A stretch of DNA of 6,590 nucleotides from Chloroflexota bacterium (GTDB taxonomy: Bacteria > Chloroflexota > Anaerolineae > J102). The translations under genes and the position numbers were made by a program. The notes beneath the pieces are model-generated. The model had not been told where the DNA came from, did not search any database, and saw only the letters and a list, made by a program, of their open reading frames with translations. This document shows positions 1 to 5,588 of the stretch, piece after piece. Within the stretch, counting starts at the first letter, position 1, and each line of letters starts with the position of its first letter. The DNA is taken from assembly GCA_003353825.1 (NCBI GenBank), contig PIVW01000332.1, forward strand, positions 1 through 6,590, given 5' to 3'.

Positions 1-282
1 TCGACCTGGATTCGTCAACGTAACTCCCCGTTTCGGAAGTTCAGAAGGCCTGAACCGGCCTCCAAACATGTTAGTATGGTAGGGTAAGATTGCCCTCTAA
101 CTCAAAAAGGACACACCCATATTTGACTAGCACGAAGCAGATGAAGGCGTCTGCTTCAGATCCTTACGATTCTAGCACAAGCGTCAAAAAAGTATCAAAT
201 TTGTTTGGAACGACAAAATGGAGTCTCAGTAGATCCAAATTCCTCACACCTGCCCCTCCCCACGCCTCACCAGTTTACGGTA
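1..282. other. Non-coding region downstream of mutL with small inverted repeats
   Basis: No convincing gene is seen. The only open frame of note (plus strand, about 90-323) is Ser/Lys/Thr-rich, has no recognisable motif and runs into the 3' end of mutL. Two perfect inverted repeats are present: GTTCAG/CTGAAC (39-44 and 50-55, 5-nt loop) and GAAGCAGA/TCTGCTTC (134-141 and 150-157, 8-nt loop). The word CTAGCAC occurs at 127-133 and again at 172-178. A T-run on the minus strand (complement of 185-190) lies downstream of mutL, but no strong stem abuts it, so I do not call a mutL terminator. Confidence 0.5.
134..157. repeat. 8-bp perfect inverted repeat (hairpin) downstream of mutL
   Basis: GAAGCAGA at 134-141 is the exact reverse complement of TCTGCTTC at 150-157, with an 8-nt loop. 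Neither strand has a T-run right after the stem, so it is not a classical intrinsic terminator. It could stabilise the mutL mRNA 3' end or bind a protein. It lies about 125 bp past the mutL stop codon. Confidence 0.4.
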
Positions 283-2076
283 TCAGGTACGCCCAAATTG
301 ATGCGCCAAATCTGAAGCGCTGAAGTGTAAGATCGTCGGTCGCCCGTGTGGGCAGGTACGAGGATTCTCACATGCTTCTAACTGTTGCAACAATGCTCGC
401 TGTTCTGCCGCAGACAGCACCTGCCCTGCCTTGATTGCCAGTCTTTTGCAGATCATCTTCACCAATTCATCTTCTCGTGCCTGTCCCACCAGATCACCTT
501 TATCTGCCAAACCTTCCGCTACCTCTTCCAACAGACGCTGCGGATCTTGCCTGCCCATAAAGGCCGGAACGGCGCGTAGCAGATAAGAGCCGCTGCCAAA
601 TGCTTCTAGTTCAAACCCGCTTTGTTGTAAGGTGGATAAGTGTTCGGCCATCAGGCCCGCAAGATGAGTGCCTAATTCGATGGAGAGGGGTTGTAGTAGC
701 TGTTGTTTGGCAATCGCTTCTTGATCAGCATGTACAATCTGTTCGTATAGGATACGTTCGTGCGCAGCATGTTGATCGATTAGGAACAGTCCTGCAGGGC
801 CTTCGGCTACAAGATAAGCCGCGGTAATCTGTCCCACGGGTCGAAGTGGGGGGAGCGTACCATCATTGCTAGAGATGACAGGATCTGGGGCATCTGTCGG
901 GCTCTCTGATCCCACCAGCGCGGTGTGTTGCTCCGACTCTAGTCCCTGCCGGAACAATGCCATGGCCAGTTGGCCCGGATCGCTCTCTACTTGGCCCGCC
1001 TGTAACAACGACTGCCGGCGGGATGCCCAAGCTTGTCTATCCGAAGCCGATCGATGCGTTTGCACGGGGGGGATGGGCGCTTGTGTATTGAGTGCGCGAT
1101 GCACTGCACGCTGTACAGCTCGGAACACCAACGAAGCCTCTCGAAAGCGTACCTCTGCCTTGGCAGGGTGGACATTGACATCCACGAGGGTGGGATCTAT
1201 CTTCGCGAATAGTATTGCCAGTGGGTATCGACCCTTGGGCAAGAGGGTGCGGTAGGCCTGGATCACGGCGAAGGTAAGATTGCGATCCTGTATATAGCGG
1301 TTATTGACAAATAACTCGATATAACTGCGGTTGGCACGGTGCAGACTCGGCTCGCTCACAAAGCCACTAACGGTGATACCGGGCGCTACCCGATCGGCAT
1401 CGCCGGCTACCGGCAGCATCTGCCGAGCGATTTCAGCGCCGTAAACCTTGAGCACTGTTTGCAGACGGTCTCCTGTCCCCGGTGATTGAAAGGAGAGGCG
1501 CCCCTCGCTGCTATAACTGAAGCGCACAGTTGGGTTTGCAAGGGCATAGCGTGTGACGATACGTGAAATATGCCCCGCTTCCGTGGCATCGGTGCGCAGG
1601 AATTTCAGCCGGGCCGGTGTGTTCCAAAAGAGGTGCTCGATGCTGATACTGGTGCCGGGCGGTGTTCCAATGGCTCGTTGGGCAACGATACTGCTGCCTT
1701 CCAGCTTCAATTCGATGCCAACGGGTTCGTCGGTATATCGTGTCACCAACGTCGCTTTGCTCACTGCTGATATCGCCGCCAGTGCCTCGCCGCGAAAACC
1801 GAGTGTAGCGATCTGTTCGAGATCAGCAGCGCTGTATAATTTGGATGTGGCATGTCTCTGAAAAGCCAGTGCCGCTTCCACGGCAGGTATACCCCGGCCA
1901 TTATCGATGACACGTAGCAGACGTTTGCCCCCACTACGTATCTCGACCCGAATATCCGTTGCACCGGCATCCAGGCTATTCTCGATCAGCTCTTTGGCGA
2001 CCGATGCCGGGCGCTCGACAACTTCACCGGCAGCGATCTTGTCGGCTACATCGGCCGGCAGGACTCGAATTGACAT
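283..2076 (-). CDS. mutL: DNA mismatch repair protein MutL (endonuclease type)
   Basis: This is a complete 597-aa MutL, the ATP-driven matchmaker that couples mismatch recognition by MutS to strand removal. The N-terminal GHKL ATPase motifs are intact: ELIENSLDAGA at 29-39, DNGRG at 58-62, RHATSK at 74-79 and TLGFRGEAL at 91-99. The transducer domain ends near NVHPAKAEVRF. A variable linker follows, then the C-terminal dimerisation domain. That domain carries the metal-binding endonuclease motif DQHA(X)2E(X)4E at 434-445, CPHGRP at 575-580 and a terminal FGR at 594-596, so the protein should nick DNA itself, as in bacteria lacking MutH (family knowledge). The frame is open upstream to 2283, but the ATG at 2076 gives the canonical start MSIRVLPADVADKIAAGE and sits 6 nt after a TATAAT box. 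The extra 69 codons would run across the promoter and into the divergent gene. No Shine-Dalgarno is seen. Confidence 0.97.
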   Translation of the reverse strand: MSIRVLPADVADKIAAGEVVERPASVAKELIENSLDAGATDIRVEIRSGGKRLLRVIDNGRGIPAVEAALAFQRHATSKLYSAADLEQIATLGFRGEALAAISAVSKATLVTRYTDEPVGIELKLEGSSIVAQRAIGTPPGTSISIEHLFWNTPARLKFLRTDATEAGHISRIVTRYALANPTVRFSYSSEGRLSFQSPGTGDRLQTVLKVYGAEIARQMLPVAGDADRVAPGITVSGFVSEPSLHRANRSYIELFVNNRYIQDRNLTFAVIQAYRTLLPKGRYPLAILFAKIDPTLVDVNVHPAKAEVRFREASLVFRAVQRAVHRALNTQAPIPPVQTHRSASDRQAWASRRQSLLQAGQVESDPGQLAMALFRQGLESEQHTALVGSESPTDAPDPVISSNDGTLPPLRPVGQITAAYLVAEGPAGLFLIDQHAAHERILYEQIVHADQEAIAKQQLLQPLSIELGTHLAGLMAEHLSTLQQSGFELEAFGSGSYLLRAVPAFMGRQDPQRLLEEVAEGLADKGDLVGQAREDELVKMICKRLAIKAGQVLSAAEQRALLQQLEACENPRTCPHGRPTILHFSASDLAHQFGRT

Positions 2077-2082
2077 AGATAG

Positions 2083-2091
2083 ATTATACCA
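2083..2091 (-). promoter_or_regulatory. Extended -10 promoter of mutL, predicted leaderless
   Basis: On the minus strand the sequence reads TGGTATAAT, a perfect -10 hexamer (2083-2088) with the TGn extension. Only 6 nt separate it from the mutL ATG at 2076, so transcription should begin at or within a base or two of the start codon. No good -35 lies 16-18 bp upstream (CGCCCA at 17 bp), as is common for extended -10 promoters. Confidence 0.7.
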
Positions 2092-2149
2092 GAGGCTGTC
2101 GCACCTGGGCGAAAGGTGTACAAACCCTTGAGTTCGGCCTCTAGCTGAT

Positions 2150-2178
2150 TTGGCGCGCCTCCCAGTAACAGGCATAAT
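2150..2178 (+). promoter_or_regulatory. Promoter of the HAD hydrolase gene, predicted leaderless
   Basis: The -35 box TTGGCG (2150-2155, 4 of 6 matches to TTGACA) and the -10 box CATAAT (2173-2178, 5 of 6) are separated by exactly 17 bp. The ATG at 2186 begins 7 nt after the -10, the usual distance to a transcription start, so the mRNA probably begins at the start codon. This also rules against the upstream TTG at 2150 and ATG at 2177, which lie inside the promoter. Confidence 0.65.
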
Positions 2179-2185
2179 GACTGCC

Positions 2186-2839
2186 ATGAAATCGCTAGAT
2201 AGCAACATACCGGACGTGGAATTACTACTTTTTGATCTGGATAATACCCTGTACAAGAGCGAATCGGGCATCTGGGAGCGCATCGACGAACGAATTCAGA
2301 TTTACGTCGCCCAGGCTCTGAACTTGCCGATCGAACAGGCCCGAGTCGTACAGAAACGTTACTGGCTGGACTATGGTACGACCATAGCCGGCTTGATGGC
2401 CGAACATGATGTCGATCCGGCACCCTATATGGCCTATGTGCACGATCTTGATGCAAGGCGTTATCTACAACCCAATGGCGAACTGGCAGACGTGCTAGCC
2501 GCTCTGCCCCATCGCAAAGCGATCTTCACCAATGCCACAGCCGAACACGCTCGCAACATCCTTTCGGCATTAGGTTTATTGGTGTATTTCGATGTTTTGA
2601 TTGGTATGGATGAAGTAGATTTCATTCCCAAACCCCAACCTGAATCTTATCAGCGATGTCTGCAATTGCTAAACGTGGATGCAGAGCGATGTATGTTTAT
2701 CGAAGATAGCCCGAAGAATCTGGCGCCGGCCCGAGCAATGGGTATGTGGACGGTTCTGGTGGGGCCGCGTAGTGAGGGCCTGGCCGACTACTATCTTGAT
2801 CGAATAGAGGATATCGGCATTCTTTTTGGACTTAGTTAG
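2186..2839 (+). CDS. HAD-superfamily hydrolase, pyrimidine 5'-nucleotidase-like
   Basis: This is a 217-aa cytosolic phosphohydrolase of the haloacid dehalogenase superfamily. All four catalytic motifs are visible: motif I DLDNT at 17-21 (nucleophile D17, acid/base D19), motif II with T115 in FTNAT, motif III K149 in PKPQPESY, and motif IV FIEDSPKN at 171-178 with the Mg-binding E173/D174. The DLDNTLY start, a helical cap of about 75 residues between motifs I and II, and the EDSPKNL signature match the Sdt1-like pyrimidine 5'-nucleotidase subfamily, which dephosphorylates UMP/CMP-type nucleotides. The exact substrate is inference; other HAD phosphatases share these motifs. Start ATG 2186 is chosen because it lies 7 nt after a -10 box and places DLDNT at the usual distance from the N-terminus. 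Alternative upstream starts (TTG 2150, ATG 2177) fall in the promoter. The gene diverges from mutL and has no Shine-Dalgarno. Confidence 0.9.
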   Translation: MKSLDSNIPDVELLLFDLDNTLYKSESGIWERIDERIQIYVAQALNLPIEQARVVQKRYWLDYGTTIAGLMAEHDVDPAPYMAYVHDLDARRYLQPNGELADVLAALPHRKAIFTNATAEHARNILSALGLLVYFDVLIGMDEVDFIPKPQPESYQRCLQLLNVDAERCMFIEDSPKNLAPARAMGMWTVLVGPRSEGLADYYLDRIEDIGILFGLS

Positions 2840-2865
2840 TTAGCTATGAAGTGCGTATTACTGCT

Positions 2866-2871
2866 TATAAT
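2866..2871 (+). promoter_or_regulatory. Candidate -10 box for an intergenic transcript
   Basis: A perfect TATAAT lies 26 bp after the stop codon of the HAD gene. No clear -35 is present (GCTATG at 17 bp). Transcription would start near 2876-2880 and could end at the terminator at 3023-3056. A single hexamer is weak evidence. Confidence 0.35.
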
Positions 2872-2875
2872 GTTG

Positions 2876-3056
2876 ATCTCTTTGCAGGTATCAAGTCGCC
2901 AGCTTGACCTGTTGGCCGCTTCCTTCTATGATGGCGGGTGTCTTATAGACGGGTAGTATGCTCTTGCACAAGGTGCGACTGAATGAGCCCCAATACCCTT
3001 TTCCAGTTAGGCGTTCATCTCCCCGGAAGAACGAGTAACGTGCTTCGGTCTTTTTT
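2876..3056 (+). ncRNA. Candidate structured small RNA (~180 nt) or structured 3' UTR
   Basis: The 309-bp gap between the HAD and sigma genes holds no good gene but folds well. In order: a hairpin GCAGGT..CAAG/CTTG..ACCTGT (2884-2912, 2-nt bulge), a small GTCT/AGAC hairpin (2940-2950), then a nested arm in which GGGTA (2951-2955) pairs TACCC (2994-2998), GCTC (2960-2963) pairs GAGC (2985-2988) and TTGCAC (2964-2969) pairs GTGCGA (2973-2978). The arm is followed by an intrinsic terminator at 3023-3056. A TATAAT box at 2866-2871 would give a transcript of about 180 nt. I recognise no known RNA family: the size resembles 6S RNA, but I could not find a closing stem between the two ends. It may equally be the 3' UTR of the HAD mRNA. 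Confidence 0.35.
3023..3056 (+). terminator. Rho-independent terminator
   Basis: A stem of three 3-bp blocks forms from CCG/CGG, AAG/CTT and ACG/CGT (3023-3033 with 3039-3048), with one bulged G and one A.G mismatch, closed by an AGTAA loop. TC and then six T residues (3051-3056) follow immediately. It would end either the HAD transcript or the candidate RNA before it, and it insulates the sigma factor operon starting at 3149. Confidence 0.65.
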
Positions 3057-3148
3057 GCCCATCGATGCGTTTGATTGTCTATTATCCTATTCTGAAGATA
3101 TTTTCATAAAGAGCGCAGGATTTCTATATCCTCGAGCGACATAATGTT

Positions 3149-3781
3149 ATGAAATCGTATGATCTATCGTCGCCGACTACATGGGCGACAGTAGAATCAT
3201 CGAACTTCGATGAACCGACAGCAGAATACGAAGCTGAACTTGTCTCCCAGATGTTAGGAGGAGATAAACGGGCGTTCGATGAGTTTTACGGGCTCTATGT
3301 TCCGAGACTGTATCGCTTTATCTACTACGCCACTGGCAATAATCAGCATGATGCCGAAGATATCACTCAGGAATCGATGCTGGCTGCCATACGATCGCTC
3401 AAGCGATTCAAAGGTGGAAGCAAGCTCTACACCTGGCTCTATGCTATCGCTCAGCACAAGGTTCACGATCATTATCGGCGAACCAGCCGCAGTAAGGCGA
3501 TCTTCTCAGGCAATTCCTCAGATGATTTAGAATTCACAGCGTTACCAGATGTATCGCCAGCTATAGAAGCTCAAGTGGTAGATCGTGACATGCTTGTCGA
3601 GGCACTGACCAGTCTGCCGATACATTATCGAACGGTCCTTATCGGAAAATATGTAGAAGGCTTTTCGGTCCTCGAATTATCCAAATCCATGGATCGTTCG
3701 CAGAAATCTGTCGAGTCACTCCTCACCCGTGCACGCGCAGCTTTGCGCAAATCACTCAGAGAAAGTTCTGAGCCAAACTGA
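3149..3781 (+). CDS. ECF-type RNA polymerase sigma factor (sigma-70 family)
   Basis: This 210-aa protein directs RNA polymerase to a specific promoter set. Sigma region 2 spans about 36-114: ELVSQMLGGDKRAFDEFYGLY, then DAEDITQESML (68-78, core RNA polymerase contact) and TWLYAIAQHKVHDHYRR (95-111, -10 recognition). A short acidic linker follows, and region 4 spans about 147-204 with the helix-turn-helix FSVLELSKSMDRSQKSVESL for -35 binding. Regions 1 and 3 are missing, as expected for the ECF class. The N-terminus is about 30 residues longer than in a minimal ECF and is acidic. ATG 3149 is used because it is the first start in frame; no Shine-Dalgarno precedes it, and a CATAAT at 3140-3145 is only 3 nt away, too close for a normal start site. 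The FecR-domain gene begins 8 nt after its stop, so the two are almost certainly cotranscribed. Confidence 0.93.
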   Translation: MKSYDLSSPTTWATVESSNFDEPTAEYEAELVSQMLGGDKRAFDEFYGLYVPRLYRFIYYATGNNQHDAEDITQESMLAAIRSLKRFKGGSKLYTWLYAIAQHKVHDHYRRTSRSKAIFSGNSSDDLEFTALPDVSPAIEAQVVDRDMLVEALTSLPIHYRTVLIGKYVEGFSVLELSKSMDRSQKSVESLLTRARAALRKSLRESSEPN

Positions 3782-3789
3782 GCTACATC

Positions 3790-5175
3790 GTGACCTCCCT
3801 AGAGTCCCAACATCAGGCTGACGATTCAGATCTGGTTCGATTGTTTTCACTGCTTGAAGATGAGCAAGTGACCATGCGAGCCGGGTTTGAGTTCGACCTG
3901 AGTCGAACTTTATACACATCACTGGATGCCCAGGCGACCGGTGCTCGCCCCCTTGGCGAGCGGATAAGTGGGTGGTTGGCCGTCATACCTCGTCAGTCGT
4001 TTCGCCCGGTCTTGGTCGCAACCGCTTTTGCTGCGGCCATGGTCTTATTAATTGGGCTTGTTCTAAGTTCTCAGTTGTTCTCTATTGGTGAGACCCAATA
4101 CGCTTCTCTCAGCCTTGATTCGGGGACGGTCAATGTCACCCGGGCTCTGCATATTATCGGGGATATCGAGTTGACCAGACATTTGCAGGCGCAGGCCGAC
4201 GAAGAAATGCGCATCTTGCAAGGTGACAAAATCGTCAGTGGACAAGATACCATAGCCGTACTGGTGCTTCCCGACAAGAGTCGCGTAGAATTGGGAGCGC
4301 AATCCGCATTGGATGTCACCGATCTACAGCCGAGATCAGAATCTCTACCCTTGGCGATCACCATGCGTCTGGAGCGGGGCAACGTGCGTACCGAGGTAGA
4401 GCACCTGGCCTCGGAAGCAGATAAGTTTGAAGTCAGTACACCTGATCTCGTTGCTCAGGTAAAAGGAACTGTATTCCGCTTAGACGTTGGTTCCGCAGGG
4501 ACACGAGTCGCTACCGACGAGGGTCTGGTACAAGTTAAGTTTGATGGTCAGCAGATTGATGTTGCAGCGGGACGAGAATTGAGCCTTTTGTTGGGTGAAA
4601 CTGTGCACGCTTTGGATGTTCGACCCCAGTCGCCTAGATTGCAATCCGAGATCTTATCCGGAGCGTCGAACACACTCGAGGATGGGAGCACTCTCTATTA
4701 TACAAGTGCAGAAAGGCTGTCCTGGCACATTCAGGCTTTGCCCAATGCCAATATTTTGTTCTATGTTGATGATGAGGTTTACGCCAGCATACAGACCGAT
4801 ATGCAAGGTGTTGGCTTTTTGGAATTTGTACCACCCGAGGAAGGTGTTTACCGTGTGACGGCCGTCACGGAATTGCCGAACACCGAAAGCAGTCTGCCCG
4901 CACCTGAGAAACAGATTGTGGTCGATCGAACCCCCCCCTCGCTCGTACTGGTCGAACCTTCCGAACCTCAAGTCAGTGAAGAGAGGGTACGAGTCAAAGG
5001 ACGCACAGAGCCTGATGTTGAGCTATTATTAAATGGCGTTCCCATCTCAATAAACGCAGACGGCGAATTTGAAGAGCTATTGGACCTAGTGCTGGGTGCG
5101 AATGAAATGGAATTGGTTGCTACAGATCTTGCCGGCAACAGCATTCGACTCAAATCAGTGATCATTTACGAATAA
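3790..5175 (+). CDS. Membrane-anchored FecR-domain protein with Ig-like C-terminus, probable anti-sigma factor
   Basis: This 461-aa protein is the probable partner of the sigma factor encoded 8 nt upstream. Residues 1-70 are a charged cytoplasmic segment (DDSDLVRLFSLLEDEQVTMR), suited to binding the sigma factor. It lacks the HxxxCxxC zinc motif of classical anti-sigma domains. One transmembrane helix spans about 73-95 (VLVATAFAAAMVLLIGLVL). An extracytoplasmic FecR domain spans about 135-265, with the hallmark STPDLVAQVKGTVFRLDV at 216-233 followed by TRVATDEGLVQV. A beta-rich module covers about 300-380, and an Ig-like domain about 381-460 (DRTPPSLVLVEP..., VRVKGRTEPDVELLLNGVPI, LVATDLAGN), similar to bacterial domains found on surface proteins. 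Start is GTG 3790, chosen for its 8-nt spacing from the sigma stop; no Shine-Dalgarno is seen, which suggests translational coupling. FecR-type proteins relay outside signals to ECF sigmas in the iron-citrate system (family knowledge); the ligand here is unknown. Confidence 0.88.
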   Translation: MTSLESQHQADDSDLVRLFSLLEDEQVTMRAGFEFDLSRTLYTSLDAQATGARPLGERISGWLAVIPRQSFRPVLVATAFAAAMVLLIGLVLSSQLFSIGETQYASLSLDSGTVNVTRALHIIGDIELTRHLQAQADEEMRILQGDKIVSGQDTIAVLVLPDKSRVELGAQSALDVTDLQPRSESLPLAITMRLERGNVRTEVEHLASEADKFEVSTPDLVAQVKGTVFRLDVGSAGTRVATDEGLVQVKFDGQQIDVAAGRELSLLLGETVHALDVRPQSPRLQSEILSGASNTLEDGSTLYYTSAERLSWHIQALPNANILFYVDDEVYASIQTDMQGVGFLEFVPPEEGVYRVTAVTELPNTESSLPAPEKQIVVDRTPPSLVLVEPSEPQVSEERVRVKGRTEPDVELLLNGVPISINADGEFEELLDLVLGANEMELVATDLAGNSIRLKSVIIYE

Positions 5176-5197
5176 TCTTTCGTCTGGGACTCGAGGG

Positions 5198-5206
5198 TGC
5201 TATAAT
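5198..5206 (+). promoter_or_regulatory. Extended -10 promoter after the FecR gene
   Basis: TGCTATAAT is a perfect TATAAT (5201-5206) with a TGn extension, 22 bp past the FecR-domain stop. No good -35 lies upstream (TTTCGT at 17 bp). Transcription would start near 5213, immediately before a 9-bp hairpin, and could run through the MITE-like element to the secreted-protein gene. It also precedes an ATG (5216) opening a 50-codon frame of doubtful meaning. Confidence 0.5.
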
Positions 5207-5217
5207 AAGCAGTGTAT

Positions 5218-5245
5218 GCAGTATCTGTTCGATAAAAGATACTGC
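5218..5245. repeat. 9-bp perfect inverted repeat at the predicted 5' end of a transcript
   Basis: GCAGTATCT (5218-5226) and AGATACTGC (5237-5245) are exact reverse complements around a 10-nt loop. There is no T-run, so it is not an intrinsic terminator. Its place just after the predicted start site at about 5213 suits a 5' stabilising hairpin or an operator. Confidence 0.5.
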
Positions 5246-5253
5246 CTCATGAT

Positions 5254-5434
5254 CAATACCTTCGCCAAAATTGAAGAAAGCTTTTTGTGGCAGACTCATG
5301 TTCAAGTTCACCCCACAGCAGGACAAATACCGAACGAAAATAGGGATGAGTGCCTTGAAAACGGTTAGTTTTTGACACTTTCTTTCCACCAAATTGTCTG
5401 TTTTGACGCCGTAACGAAATTGGCGAAGGTATTA
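5254..5434. mobile_element. Candidate MITE-like element (181 bp) with 14-bp terminal inverted repeats
   Basis: AATACCTTCGCCAA at 5255-5268 is repeated as its exact reverse complement at 5420-5433, separated by 151 bp. One base outside each arm (C5254, A5434), the 5-bp word ATGAT stands as a direct repeat on both flanks (5249-5253 and 5435-5439), as expected for a target-site duplication. The interior has no transposase-sized frame, so it would be a non-autonomous element mobilised in trans. I do not recognise the end sequence as belonging to a named IS family. The alternative is a long-range stem of a structured RNA. Confidence 0.45.
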
Positions 5435-5435
5435 A

Positions 5436-5444
5436 TGATACAAT
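5436..5444 (+). promoter_or_regulatory. Extended -10 promoter upstream of the secreted-protein gene
   Basis: TGATACAAT contains the -10 box TACAAT (5439-5444) preceded by TGn. No -35 lies at 16-18 bp. Transcription would start near 5451 and give a leader of about 120 nt, or 160 nt with the later start codon, containing the folded region at 5495-5588. The TG part overlaps the right-hand copy of the ATGAT duplication, so insertion of the element could have shaped this promoter. Confidence 0.45.
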
Positions 5445-5494
5445 CGTATTTCAGTTGTTACCCTTTGCAAGCGACAAAAGGATCGAGGCCTGCC

Positions 5495-5588
5495 CCGAGC
5501 TAGCCGAACAGGTTCAAGGCGGTGCAGTAATTTGCTGCATTGCACTGTAGCTCGGCTTACAAAGACAGGAGTTGAGCAAATCGCTCAA
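5495..5588 (+). promoter_or_regulatory. Structured 5' leader of the secreted-protein gene
   Basis: CCGAGCTA (5495-5502) pairs perfectly with TAGCTCGG (5548-5555). Inside it CAG (5509-5511) pairs CTG (5545-5547), and TGCAG (5523-5527) pairs CTGCA (5535-5539), with a second TGCA at 5541-5544 able to compete. Next comes AGGAG (5567-5571), then a 6-bp hairpin TTGAGC/GCTCAA (5572-5588, 5-nt loop) that includes a candidate TTG start. This looks like a cis-regulatory leader. I cannot assign it to a known riboswitch class; the conserved GCAAAGC core of c-di-GMP-I is absent. Confidence 0.4.

Noticed and set aside
90..323. Plus-strand 77-codon frame downstream of mutL
   Set aside because: It has a non-ATG start, low-information Ser/Lys/Thr composition and overlap with the mutL 3' end; nothing supports translation.
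866..1255. Plus-strand 129-codon frame inside mutL
   Set aside because: It is an antisense shadow of the well-supported mutL reading frame, Cys/Ser/Arg-rich with no domain-like pattern.
2077..2283. N-terminal extension of mutL by 69 codons to the first ATG of the open frame
   Set aside because: It would run across the TATAAT box and into the HAD coding region, and MutL proteins begin at the MSIRVLP-type start.
2046..2456. Minus-strand 136-codon frame across the mutL start and HAD 5' region
   Set aside because: It is antisense to HAD and out of frame with mutL, has no recognisable motif, and both overlapping genes carry intact family motifs.
3061..3073. 13-nt word ATCGATGCGTTTG shared with mutL (1050-1062)
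   Set aside because: An exact 13-mer repeat in a 6.6-kb window has a substantial chance probability, and the two sites have unrelated contexts.
3140..3145. CATAAT as a leaderless promoter for the sigma gene
   Set aside because: It is only 3 nt before the ATG at 3149, too close for transcription to start at or before the start codon, and no -35 lies upstream.
5216..5368. 50-codon plus-strand ORF after the extended -10 at 5198-5206
   Set aside because: The start position is near-leaderless, but the first codons form the hairpin and the rest lies in the MITE-like element. No hydrophobic or domain pattern, so chance is likely.
5162..5392. Minus-strand 76-codon frame covering the MITE-like element
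   Set aside because: I considered a transposase remnant, but I recognise no DDE or other transposase motif, and it crosses the inverted-repeat end into the FecR gene's 3' end.
5451..5571. c-di-GMP-I (GEMM) riboswitch
   Set aside because: GACAAAAGG and GCCGAACAGG recall fragments of that aptamer, but the GCAAAGC core and the tetraloop/receptor arrangement are missing.
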